The position numbers were made by a program, and so were the translations under genes. 7,822 nucleotides of DNA, from NCBI GenBank assembly GCA_013695925.1, contig JACCZO010000063.1, positions 1-7,822 on the forward strand, given 5' to 3'. The notes under the pieces were generated by a model, which was not told the origin of the DNA, made no database searches, and was given only the letters and a program-made list of their open reading frames with translations. Origin of the DNA: Chthoniobacterales bacterium. Its GTDB lineage: Bacteria > Verrucomicrobiota > Verrucomicrobiia > Chthoniobacterales > UBA10450. Positions 1-5,749 of this stretch are shown in pieces. Within the stretch, counting starts at the first letter, position 1. Each line of letters starts with the position of its first letter.

Positions 1-2
1 CG

Positions 3-101
3 AAAGAAGATTCCGACGTGAAGAAGTTCGCCAAGGACACGCTCCCGACCCTGAAGGAGCATCTCCAGATGGTGGACGACGCGTTGGCCAAGATGAAGTA
101 A
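3..101 (+). CDS. 3' end of a DUF4142-like (predicted exported) protein, partial
   Basis: Only the last 32 codons and the TAA stop are inside the window. The visible residues include DVKKFAKDTLPTLKEHL and end in DDALAKMK. A hydrophilic helix of the type 'VKxFAxxTLPTLKEHLxM' is what the C-terminus of DUF4142 proteins (small, exported, ferritin-like four-helix bundles, often annotated 'predicted outer membrane protein') normally looks like. The frame is fixed by the stop and by a strong terminator 20 bp further on. The N-terminus, signal peptide and true start lie outside the window, so the family call rests on this tail alone. No function beyond the family label can be supported. Confidence 0.65.
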   Translation, partial: KEDSDVKKFAKDTLPTLKEHLQMVDDALAKMK

Positions 102-121
102 CGCTACCGCCCGATTCTCAA

Positions 122-157
122 ATGCGGCGTCTCCATGCGAGGCGCCGCATTTTTTTT
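122..157 (+). terminator. Rho-independent terminator after the DUF4142-like gene
   Basis: A 12-bp stem (ATGCGGCGTCTC at 122-133 with GAGGCGCCGCAT at 139-150, one G-T wobble) closes a 5-nt loop and is followed by a run of eight T (150-157). It starts 20 bp after the stop of the upstream gene and separates it from ftsY. Confidence 0.93.
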
Positions 158-250
158 GCGAGCGCGAGAGACTGAGGAATGATTTTTCATCCTGCCTTTC
201 CCGCCTTAATTTCCGCCCGGTCCCCTCGCCCGCCCGTCTTTCGTTCGGCC

Positions 251-1099
251 ATGAAGTTTTTTAAATCGTTAATCCAGAAGTTTGCCGGCAAACCGGTCGA
301 TTGGGACGAGCTCGAAGAGATGCTCATCCGGAGCGACCTCGGCGTCCCGATGAGTCTGCGCATCGTCGAGGCCCTGCAGAAGCGCGCCCTCACCCAAACC
401 ATCACCGCCCAGGACGTGGCGGAGGTCGCGCGCGAGGAAATCCTGCGCGTCCTGCCGATCCAGCCGTCCCCGATCCGTCCCCTGCCCGCCAAACCGAAGG
501 CGATCCTTATTGTCGGGGTCAACGGGACCGGCAAAACCACCTCGACCGCCAAGCTTGCCTACTACTTTCAGCGCAACCGCCACACCGTCCTGCTCGCGGC
601 CGCCGATACCTTTCGCGCCGCCGCGATCGAGCAGCTCGCGATTTGGGCCGATCGTTTGAAAATTGAGATGATCAAAGGACAATACAACGCCGACCCGGCG
701 GCGCTCTGTTACGAAGCCTACCAATCCGCCGATCGGCGCGACATCGAGTTCCTCATTTGCGACACCGCAGGTCGCCTCCACACCAAGAGCAACCTCATGG
801 CCGAGCTGGAGAAAATAAAACGCTCCCTCGCCAAACACGATCCCGAGGCGCCGCACGAGCGCCTCCTCGTGGTCGATGCCACCACCGGCAGCAACGCCCT
901 CGCCCAGGCGAGAGAATTCCACGCTGCGGTCGATCTCACCGGCCTCATCGTCACCAAGCTCGACGGCAGCGGCAAAGGCGGCGTCGTCATCGCCATCCAG
1001 CAAGAGCTTGGCATCCCGACCCGCTTCGTCGGCACCGGCGAGAAACTGGAAGACCTCGCACCTTTCGACAGCCGCGCCTTCATCGAGCAGATGCTTTGA
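251..1099 (+). CDS. ftsY: Signal recognition particle receptor FtsY (SRP GTPase)
   Basis: FtsY is the membrane-associated SRP receptor. It docks SRP-ribosome complexes at the translocon by forming a GTP-dependent heterodimer with Ffh. The 282-aa protein holds a complete NG domain: N-domain helices (VDWDELEEMLIRSDLGV), then the G motifs GVNGTGKTTSTAKLA (P-loop, residues about 90-104), DTFRAAAIEQL (I-box region), DTAGR, TKLDGSGKGG and the closing GTGEKLEDLAPFD. There is no long acidic A domain, so this is a short FtsY. I chose ATG 251 because homology-like sequence begins at MKFFKSLIQKF. An in-frame ATG at 179 would add 24 proline-rich residues without family character, and its GAGGA abuts the ATG directly; no clear Shine-Dalgarno precedes 251 either, so the start is the weak point. 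It is the only clear housekeeping gene here and the likely anchor of the accessory region to its right. Confidence 0.95.
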   Translation: MKFFKSLIQKFAGKPVDWDELEEMLIRSDLGVPMSLRIVEALQKRALTQTITAQDVAEVAREEILRVLPIQPSPIRPLPAKPKAILIVGVNGTGKTTSTAKLAYYFQRNRHTVLLAAADTFRAAAIEQLAIWADRLKIEMIKGQYNADPAALCYEAYQSADRRDIEFLICDTAGRLHTKSNLMAELEKIKRSLAKHDPEAPHERLLVVDATTGSNALAQAREFHAAVDLTGLIVTKLDGSGKGGVVIAIQQELGIPTRFVGTGEKLEDLAPFDSRAFIEQML

Positions 1100-1169
1100 G
1101 CCGGCAGCCTTCCGCAACTCCCCCTCGACACGCCCTCTCCTCCCGGGCAAGAGTTCCGCGCGGCCGATG
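1100..1169. other. Spacer after ftsY, nothing recognised
   Basis: About 70 bp between the ftsY stop and the point where the Gp37/Gp68 remnant loses family similarity. I see no terminator hairpin followed by a T run and no convincing gene; presumably it is the scar left by loss of the rest of the remnant. Confidence 0.4.
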
Positions 1170-1268
1170 CTCGACGTAGCAATTCTTGCAGCCGGCGCTG
1201 ATCTTCGTGCAACCCGTTATCGGATTCCACGTCGCCTCCGTTCACTCGATGTGTGAATGATCAACCAT
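1170..1268 (-). pseudogene. Remnant of a Gp37/Gp68-family (DUF5131) gene: N-terminal 33 codons with an in-frame TGA
   Basis: Reading leftward from an ATG at 1268, the codons give MVDHSHIE, a TGA stop (1244-1242), then TEATWNPITGCTKISAGC and KNCYVEH. This is the N-terminal signature of phage Gp37/Gp68-family proteins: an 'S.IEWTEATWNP.TGCTK.S.GCKNCY' block with three cysteines (CX6CX2C). The TGA sits exactly where the family has the Trp of 'IEWTE', so a single TGG to TGA change explains it. After VEH the family sequence stops and nothing recognisable follows toward ftsY. It therefore carries a nonsense mutation and has lost more than 80% of its length. It shares the 14 bases GCGACGTGGAATCC with the larger copy whose start is at 2761, so it represents a second gene copy, not the missing end of that one. 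Confidence 0.85.
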
Positions 1269-1311
1269 CGCGCGATAGCCGCGGGCGTTGGGAGGAGATT
1301 GCCGCCGCGAA

Positions 1312-1647
1312 TCAAGAATTAGGATGCGCCGTCACTAGCCGAGGCGGATTTTCCTTAGTCAGAATCCAGACTGTGAGAATACAAGGATTGAGCTTATCAG
1401 GAGTTTCGATTGCGCACTCGACGAGATACTTCCGGCCGTGCCTTGTGACCTCCTCCCCTGTGATCGTCTGAGTGGCGCCGTGCCTCTTTAGCGCTTCCGC
1501 AAACTCCACCGAGGTTGCAGGTGAAAAACCTCGCGCGAGAAAGAACCTCGCTTTCGAACCGCCTTCGATGTGATCGAGAGCGAGGAGATACCGAACGATC
1601 TTGGCCTCCTCAACGATTAGCGAGGCAGATTGCGGAAGCCGACTCAT
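1312..1647 (-). CDS. DUF6883-like protein, putative toxin partner of a two-gene module
   Basis: A 111-aa protein with the sequence pattern of DUF6883: LPQSASLIVEEAKIVRYLL (about residues 4-22), then KARFFLARGFSP, a central EALKRHGATQTIT, and a C-terminal KYLVECAIETPDKLNPCI leading to TVWILTK and PRLVTAHP. That layout (alternating short hydrophobic strands, final 'VW...PRLVTAYP') is typical of this small domain. From memory, the domain occurs next to DUF4926 genes and at the ends of polymorphic toxins; the toxic activity itself is an inference. Its ATG (1647) overlaps the stop of the upstream DUF4926-like gene in an ATGA, so the two are translationally coupled. It has no promoter of its own and no clear terminator. 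I see no frameshift or missing segment. Confidence 0.7.
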   Translation of the reverse strand: MSRLPQSASLIVEEAKIVRYLLALDHIEGGSKARFFLARGFSPATSVEFAEALKRHGATQTITGEEVTRHGRKYLVECAIETPDKLNPCILTVWILTKENPPRLVTAHPNS

Positions 1648-1886
1648 GCTTCCGATGTCGGTTCAACGTCGTCGTTTTCGACTGTCACGACTGCCGGTCT
1701 ATTCCGACCGGTTAGAACCTCTACTTCGTATCCGCCATCATCGTAGACGTGAACAATCGTGCCTTGCTCCCCTGAGCTCACGCCACTCTCCGGGAACCCC
1801 TTTCTGAATCGGACTCGCGAGTGTTCGGGCAACGAACCTGCTGACCTCTCTGAAGCGACGGTGCGGAGAGAGTCGCTAGCATTCAT
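1644..1886 (-). CDS. DUF4926-like protein, putative antitoxin; may extend upstream to 1994
   Basis: Read from ATG 1886 the protein has 80 aa. Residues about 20-75 (LPEHSRVRFRKGFPESG, GEQGTIVHVYDDGGYEVEVL, VVTVENDDVEP) form the small beta-barrel pattern of DUF4926: 'LPE..l..G..G.vV.vy...gyeVEF......v.Tl...dv..v'. The same frame stays open for 36 more codons upstream. Those encode STLTEIQSAITRLSATEQRQ then LAQWFEDE, an amphipathic helix of the kind seen at the N-terminus of addiction-module components. That extension begins with ATC at 1994, not ATG, and a TAA lies four codons earlier, so a canonical start is missing. Either the start codon mutated and translation now begins at 1886, or an unusual start is used. 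It forms an operon with the DUF6883-like gene through a 4-bp overlap. Confidence 0.72.
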   Translation of the reverse strand: MNASDSLRTVASERSAGSLPEHSRVRFRKGFPESGVSSGEQGTIVHVYDDGGYEVEVLTGRNRPAVVTVENDDVEPTSEA

Positions 1887-2002
1887 ACCCTTCCCCGCAC
1901 GGGATACCTCATCCTCGAACCATTGAGCGAGTTGCCGTTGCTCCGTCGCCGACAGGCGGGTGATCGCGCTTTGGATCTCGGTTAATGTGCTGATGGAAGA
2001 GG

Positions 2003-2030
2003 ATTATAATCTGAACGGTGACCCTGTAAA
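2003..2030 (-). promoter_or_regulatory. Sigma70-type promoter for the DUF4926/DUF6883 pair
   Basis: On the minus strand TTTACA (2030-2025) and TATAAT (2008-2003) are separated by 16 bp. The -10 is a perfect match and the -35 matches at five of six positions. The -10 ends 8 nt before codon ATC 1994, so the transcript should begin at or next to that codon, leaving essentially no leader for the extended reading frame. Confidence 0.7.
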
Positions 2031-2059
2031 CAGCGGGCACCTTCGGGGAACGGGGAAGC

Positions 2060-2761
2060 TCACGCCGCCCTCGGCATCTCGTCGTAGGTACGGCCGCCGA
2101 GCTCGCGGCCGGTCCGATGCTTTTGCACACCGCCCCACTGCTTGAAGAAGAACGGCACCTTCTGTTTCCGACAGGCGCGAAAGATTTCCCGCACCCACTC
2201 GATCTTCATCGACCGCGCATGCGGTCCTGACTCGCCGCCGACGATCACCCAATGAATCCCCCGCAGATCGATTCCCGCGAGCGAGCCAATGAGCGGCTCG
2301 CAGGAGAGGAAGCGGATGGCCGCGGGCACTTCGCGCAGGTCATCCATGCGATGGAAGACGCGGCTCTCTTCCACGCTCACGCCCATCCAGACATTCTTCG
2401 GCCACGGCAGTTTCGCGGCCAGCTTACGCACCCGGTCGCTCCGCTTCGTCAGCACCTGAAAGGAATGTTGTGGACATTCCTCCATCGTCTTGAAAACCCG
2501 GCGGATGAACCAAAGCGGCACGTCCGGATGAAACAGATCGCTCATCGAATTCACGAAAATGCGGCGCGGCTTTTTCCACGTGCGCGGCAGATCGATCACA
2601 TCCTCATGCAGTGTGACGCGAAACCCCCGCCGATATCGATGATTCCCCATCGCCTGCAAGCGCAACGCCAGCCGCTCCGCATAGCAATTCTTCCCCGTCA
2701 CCGGATTCCACGTCGCGTTGCGTATGAAGTTGCCCCTGTCGTCACCAAGCGTATCGGTCAC
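2060..2761 (-). CDS. Phage Gp37/Gp68-family protein (DUF5131) lacking two motif cysteines
   Basis: A 233-aa protein that matches the Gp37/Gp68 family over nearly its whole length: NATWNPVTG (residues 15-23), KNCYAERLALRLQAMG (24-39), GFRVTLHEDVIDLP, IFVNSMSDLFHPDVPL (about 68-83), FQVLTKRSDR, NVWMGVSVE, FLSCEPLIG, WVIVGGESGPHAR, VPFFFKQWGG and a closing GRTYDEMP. The family's biochemical role is not established; it is named for a phage protein and has a CX6CX2C motif resembling metal-cluster sites. Here VTG runs straight into KNCYAE, so about eight residues (the 'CTK.S.GC' block, present in the remnant at 1170-1268) are gone in frame and only the last cysteine (Cys26) remains. The first 14 residues also do not match the usual '..IEWTEA' start. 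I expect the protein to be impaired or non-functional. The start is GTG 2761, without a clear Shine-Dalgarno. Confidence 0.85.
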   Translation of the reverse strand: MTDTLGDDRGNFIRNATWNPVTGKNCYAERLALRLQAMGNHRYRRGFRVTLHEDVIDLPRTWKKPRRIFVNSMSDLFHPDVPLWFIRRVFKTMEECPQHSFQVLTKRSDRVRKLAAKLPWPKNVWMGVSVEESRVFHRMDDLREVPAAIRFLSCEPLIGSLAGIDLRGIHWVIVGGESGPHARSMKIEWVREIFRACRKQKVPFFFKQWGGVQKHRTGRELGGRTYDEMPRAA

Positions 2762-2763
2762 CT

Positions 2764-3510
2764 GTGGCTGACGAGATATTGGCTGATGCCGTGATGAGAT
2801 TGATCCAAGACCAAAACCAGCTGGAAGAAGAGAAGGAATATCGGGCTTGGTATGCTGCGCTCCTTCTGCTCCGTGAAGATTACAAACGGGAGCCGAAAAA
2901 GGAATGGACAGCTGACCTTGAACTTCAACCGCTGCGCTGGATGCAGCTTGGACTCACGCTTATCCAGAGTCCCAAGATCACGGCGTATGTTCAGCTCGCA
3001 AATGGGGTTCAGGGCCCTCCGCTCAGCAGCTTTTTGCCCTATCCCGTCTTCCAAGCCGGCGCGGAAATATTCTTAAAGGGCATGTGGCTCTGCCGCTACG
3101 AGGATTGCCGCCTTCTGGGTCATAACTCCTACATTGGGCCTGCCCGTCGCGGGGAAGTTTTTAAAGAGTTGAGGAACAAACTCGGTCATAATTTGCTTCA
3201 GATCATCGAATTGCTTCGCGGGATCCGCGAATATCAAGCGGACGAGACATCGTCAGATTTTCTCAAAGCAATCCGGGCATTGATTTGTCGCGACTACTTC
3301 CCCGCTTTCCAAGCCGATGCCAGAGGTAGCGAGTGGGCCTCTGCTCGATATCCGAAACGATTTTACAATGACGAGGCGGGGCAGGCGGGAGCCGATAGCT
3401 TCTCCCATTATCCGTCACAGCCCTTCGTCGAACGACTGTTCCGCGAGGCGCAGCAGGGCGTCGACGATCTGTGGGGATTGAAAGCCGGTTTGTCAAGCGT
3501 CGGCGGTTGA
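2764..3510 (+). CDS. Protein of unknown function with HEPN-like features
   Basis: A 248-aa ORF from GTG 2764, or 238 aa from ATG 2794; neither start has a visible Shine-Dalgarno, and the frame stays open upstream to 2728, so the 5' end may be lost. I do not recognise a named family. It is soluble: no signal peptide or membrane span. The N-terminus is charged and helical (QNQLEEEKEYRAWYAALLLLRE). The middle reads AGAEIFLKGMWLCRYEDC (about residues 98-115), then FKELRNKLGHNLLQIIELL (133-151), which resembles the paired-helix pattern of HEPN domains ('E.llKgll' followed by 'GHNL..L'). RNKLGH also fits the R-x4-H ribonuclease motif of catalytic HEPN proteins. The 3' part holds many aromatic residues. 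It is the only plus-strand gene between ftsY and the integron cassette, starts 2 bp from the oppositely oriented Gp37/Gp68 gene, and has no partner antitoxin next to it. Confidence 0.6.
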   Translation: MADEILADAVMRLIQDQNQLEEEKEYRAWYAALLLLREDYKREPKKEWTADLELQPLRWMQLGLTLIQSPKITAYVQLANGVQGPPLSSFLPYPVFQAGAEIFLKGMWLCRYEDCRLLGHNSYIGPARRGEVFKELRNKLGHNLLQIIELLRGIREYQADETSSDFLKAIRALICRDYFPAFQADARGSEWASARYPKRFYNDEAGQAGADSFSHYPSQPFVERLFREAQQGVDDLWGLKAGLSSVGG

Positions 3511-3540
3511 ACGCAATCCTCACTAACGAAGTTCGCTTGT

Positions 3541-3729
3541 TCATCGCGGCAAGAGCAGGCCAGGCGGGCAGATTTTCTCGCCAACTCTTTCTTTGGCAGC
3601 GAGTGCGAGATTCAGTTCGAGTAGAAAAGCGAGCAGATCGGCATCCTTATGCATGCCGTAGACGGCGCGGAGAGCGGAGTCGAGTCGCGCGAGGGCGTCG
3701 TGCAAGGTAGAGTTGGCACACGCCGATAC
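3541..3729 (-). pseudogene. C-terminal remnant of a type IIG-like restriction-modification protein
   Basis: Reading leftward from just past the endonuclease stop, the frame gives NLLVSACANSTLHDALARLD, then SALRAVYGMHKDADLLAFLL, ELNLALAAKERVGEKICPPG and LLLPR before a TGA (3543-3541). 'TLHDAL..LD.A.R..YGM....D.LAFLL.LNLELA.KE..GE.I.PPGLP' is a C-terminal signature I associate with large class I methyltransferase/type IIG-like RM proteins. The frame is closed by a stop a few codons upstream and has no start, so it is not a gene of its own. The matching N-terminal part of such a protein lies 2 kb away on the same strand (6168 to about 5773), with a separate RM module between. I read the two pieces as the ends of one replaced gene. 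Confidence 0.75.
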
Positions 3730-4724
3730 TAAAAGGTTCCTCTTTCAAGGTAGACGCTGAGCGCGTGCAGGCCGTCATCGCGCAGGATTCGCAACATCTC
3801 TTCCAGGGGGTGGAGGTCGCCGGAGATTGAAAAGTGCATATCGAGTTCCGCGCCCCGGTAGTTCATAGCGAAACCGCGCACACGAAGTGCGTAGGCTCTT
3901 TCGAAGAGTTTTTCGCGCAGGAGCGCGTCGGCGCGGCGGGCAGAGAGCACGCGCCAGATCGCGCCGCGGATTTTTTCGAGAAAGCTATGGAGGGATTCCG
4001 CCATTCCGAAGTCCGCTGGCCGTTGCGAGATTGCACGCACGATCGCATCTTCCACTTTGCGCTTGCCTTGGAAACGAGCGGAATGTCGGGCTAGGGTCGC
4101 GAACTCGATCACGTCTGCGGACACCGCTGCTCCTACGACTGCGCCGGTCAGGTGGGGCACGCCGACGATCACGAATATGTAGGGCAGATGCTCGTGTTCT
4201 TGCTTTTGCAATGCACTGTGAATTTTGTAGGTCGCGAGAGCGAAGCAATCTTCGGGCGGAAGTCCGACCAGGTCGTGAGCTTTGCGGAACTGAGACCCGT
4301 GGAATTTTATGTTCAGCCGGAAGACTTGGCGCCCCTGACCATTGCGAACGAGATAGTCGGTATCGCCACCACCTGAACGATCATCTTCCAGGCTGAGTTC
4401 TCGACTTCCGACGGTACGCCGATAGTTATCTTCGAAGACTTGTTCGGCGAGATTGCCGATGATCAGTTGGCCAATCGTGGCACGGACCTTCTTTTCTTTC
4501 TCCAAATGGTCCGCGGCGGGCTTCCCGAGTAGGTGAGCTACGGGATCTTTGGCCTGCACGAGCTTGTCCAGGTTGCCTGCGGTTGTTCCTACCTTGCGAG
4601 CGGCTTGAGCTAGAGAGACGCCGGAGCGAACGTCAGTCAAGCCGGCGAGCAGATGCAAGGGCTTTGGACGGATAGCCTCGCCGTAAACTTTGGCAAGTAA
4701 GCTCTCCAATTCCTCGAGAGTCAT
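3729..4724 (-). CDS. Putative type II restriction endonuclease (PD-(D/E)xK-like)
   Basis: A 331-aa soluble protein, second gene of the RM module. No specific endonuclease family was recognised. The assignment rests on position (ATG 4724 overlaps the methyltransferase stop in an ATGA) and on a nuclease-like core. That core has a helix with a conserved-looking glutamate (GQLIIGNLAEQVFED, about residues 85-99), GGGDTDYLVRNG (118-129; Asp121, Asp123), then FRLNIKFHGSQFRKAHDLVG (136-154; Asn138-x-Lys140), followed by a hydrophobic strand YIFVIVGVP. This is a PD-(D/E)xK arrangement in which Asn would stand for the usual Glu/Asp. The N-terminal about 60 residues look like a helical DNA-binding region (SLAQAARKVGTTAGNLDKLV), and the C-terminal 90 are charged and helical. 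It is larger than R.PvuII (157 aa) and not visibly related to it, although the methyltransferase is M.PvuII-like. It appears intact. Confidence 0.72.
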   Translation of the reverse strand: MTLEELESLLAKVYGEAIRPKPLHLLAGLTDVRSGVSLAQAARKVGTTAGNLDKLVQAKDPVAHLLGKPAADHLEKEKKVRATIGQLIIGNLAEQVFEDNYRRTVGSRELSLEDDRSGGGDTDYLVRNGQGRQVFRLNIKFHGSQFRKAHDLVGLPPEDCFALATYKIHSALQKQEHEHLPYIFVIVGVPHLTGAVVGAAVSADVIEFATLARHSARFQGKRKVEDAIVRAISQRPADFGMAESLHSFLEKIRGAIWRVLSARRADALLREKLFERAYALRVRGFAMNYRGAELDMHFSISGDLHPLEEMLRILRDDGLHALSVYLERGTF

Positions 4725-5749
4725 GCCACTGCTTTACCGTTTTTTGCCAGCTGGGAAAATCTGACTCGGGACGCAATCAGATATTCGGGTTTGATCTCGA
4801 TCGAAATCCATCTGCGGCCAAGGCTTTCCGCGGTAGCTCCCGTCATGTTGCTCCCGGCAAAGGGATCAAGGACAATCGCCCCTTCGTCGGTCAGGAGTTT
4901 GATAAAGAATTCGGGTAAAGCGCGAGGGAAGCGTGCCGGATGTGCCTTATAGCCAGCCTCCGCACAAGCGCGGATGTAGTTCGAGTTACTCTCGTTATTC
5001 CCGCGTTCGATAAGACTTGAAGGTATCGCTCCACCCTGGTCGTGACCAAACTTCGCGGTAATGATGTGGCCGCTGGGACGCAGCTTCGGTTTGTAGCCTC
5101 GCTTCAGCAGCCGTTTCATATCCGCGCTGTATTCATTGAGCACATGGCGGTTGTTCGCTTTGGGAAAGGGGGTCTTGCTGAGCCACCAAACGTATTCCAC
5201 GGCATCCTTCACGCGCTGACGCCGCACCGTCACCCACTCCGCCGGCGACGGAAGCTTTGCTGGATTGTGCCAGAAACATTCCTGCGCCAGATGGAAGCCC
5301 ACCTCTTCGCAAAGCATGACAAGCGCCTTGAAATGGTATAGGGACCGTGTCGGAGTGCCCTTGTTGTAGCTCCCGCCGATATTCAGGACGAAGCTTCCCT
5401 CGGGCTTCAGGGCGCGAAGGATTTGCTCCCCAAACGGCTTCAGCCACGGGACATATTCGCCCTTCGCGACATTTCCATACTCTTTCTTGAAGTGAAGGGC
5501 GTAGGGCGGAGAAGTGACGACCAGATCGATCGACTCCGCCGGCAGCTGACGCAAAAGGTCGAGGCTGTTTCCCAAGTACGCCGCTCCAAACGTGGTCGAG
5601 TAAGAGGGGCGGCTTCGGATAGATCGCGCCGGCCAAGATCCGGTCTTCGTCGGCTTTTGGACAAAATAGAGTTGTTCGTCCTCACGGACGCGCGGCGACG
5701 CTTTACTTTTTTTTGTCGTCGCTCGTTTCGGCATGAGATTGTTTACCAC
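4721..5749 (-). CDS. Type II DNA methyltransferase, beta-class, M.PvuII-like (N4-cytosine)
   Basis: A 342-aa SAM-dependent DNA methyltransferase that should protect the host from the endonuclease encoded next to it. Motif IV, LVVTSPPYAL (about residues 76-85), lies before motif I, LDPFAGSNMTG (294-304), which is the permuted beta-class order. SPPY, as opposed to DPPY, points to N4-cytosine. Between them are blocks I recognise from M.PvuII: GSFVLNIGGSYNKG, FWHNPAKLPSPAEWV, RQRVKDAVEYVWWLSKT, RPSGHIITAKF, NESNSNYIRAC and AHPARFPRALPEFFIKLLT, ending in RRWISIEIKPEYL. Resemblance to M.PvuII (CAGCTG) suggests a related target, but specificity is not proven. The first 45 residues are basic. GTG 5749 follows GAGGA with a 7-nt spacer and overlaps the truncated nuclease ORF by 7 bp; ATG 5734 is an alternative start. 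The gene looks complete, and its sequence is less GC-rich by eye than ftsY, in line with acquisition. Confidence 0.92.
   Translation of the reverse strand: MVNNLMPKRATTKKSKASPRVREDEQLYFVQKPTKTGSWPARSIRSRPSYSTTFGAAYLGNSLDLLRQLPAESIDLVVTSPPYALHFKKEYGNVAKGEYVPWLKPFGEQILRALKPEGSFVLNIGGSYNKGTPTRSLYHFKALVMLCEEVGFHLAQECFWHNPAKLPSPAEWVTVRRQRVKDAVEYVWWLSKTPFPKANNRHVLNEYSADMKRLLKRGYKPKLRPSGHIITAKFGHDQGGAIPSSLIERGNNESNSNYIRACAEAGYKAHPARFPRALPEFFIKLLTDEGAIVLDPFAGSNMTGATAESLGRRWISIEIKPEYLIASRVRFSQLAKNGKAVA

Noticed and set aside
179..250. Start of ftsY at ATG 179
   Set aside because: It adds 24 proline-rich residues without FtsY character, and its GAGGA touches the ATG with no spacing. ATG 251 matches where the N domain begins.
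269..1150. A 293-codon open frame on the minus strand opposite ftsY, plus other long antisense frames there
   Set aside because: They arise from the high-GC codon pattern of ftsY; the plus frame carries all SRP GTPase motifs and the antisense translations show no family features.
1170..1268. TGA read as Trp or selenocysteine in the Gp37/Gp68 remnant
   Set aside because: Other genes here end normally in TGA, no selenocysteine-type hairpin is evident, and the remnant is truncated anyway.
2060..2761. A three-Cys-motif partner gene (TcmP) next to the Gp37/Gp68 gene
   Set aside because: I looked for the partner often found beside this family; the neighbouring ORFs do not resemble it.
2252..2794. 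A 180-codon plus-strand frame antisense to the Gp37/Gp68 gene
   Set aside because: It is a shadow: the minus-strand frame matches the family over its whole length, and this one shows no domain.
3471..3710. A 79-codon plus-strand frame downstream of the HEPN-like gene
   Set aside because: Its translation is arginine-rich and featureless, while the minus strand over the same bases encodes the recognisable type IIG C-terminus.
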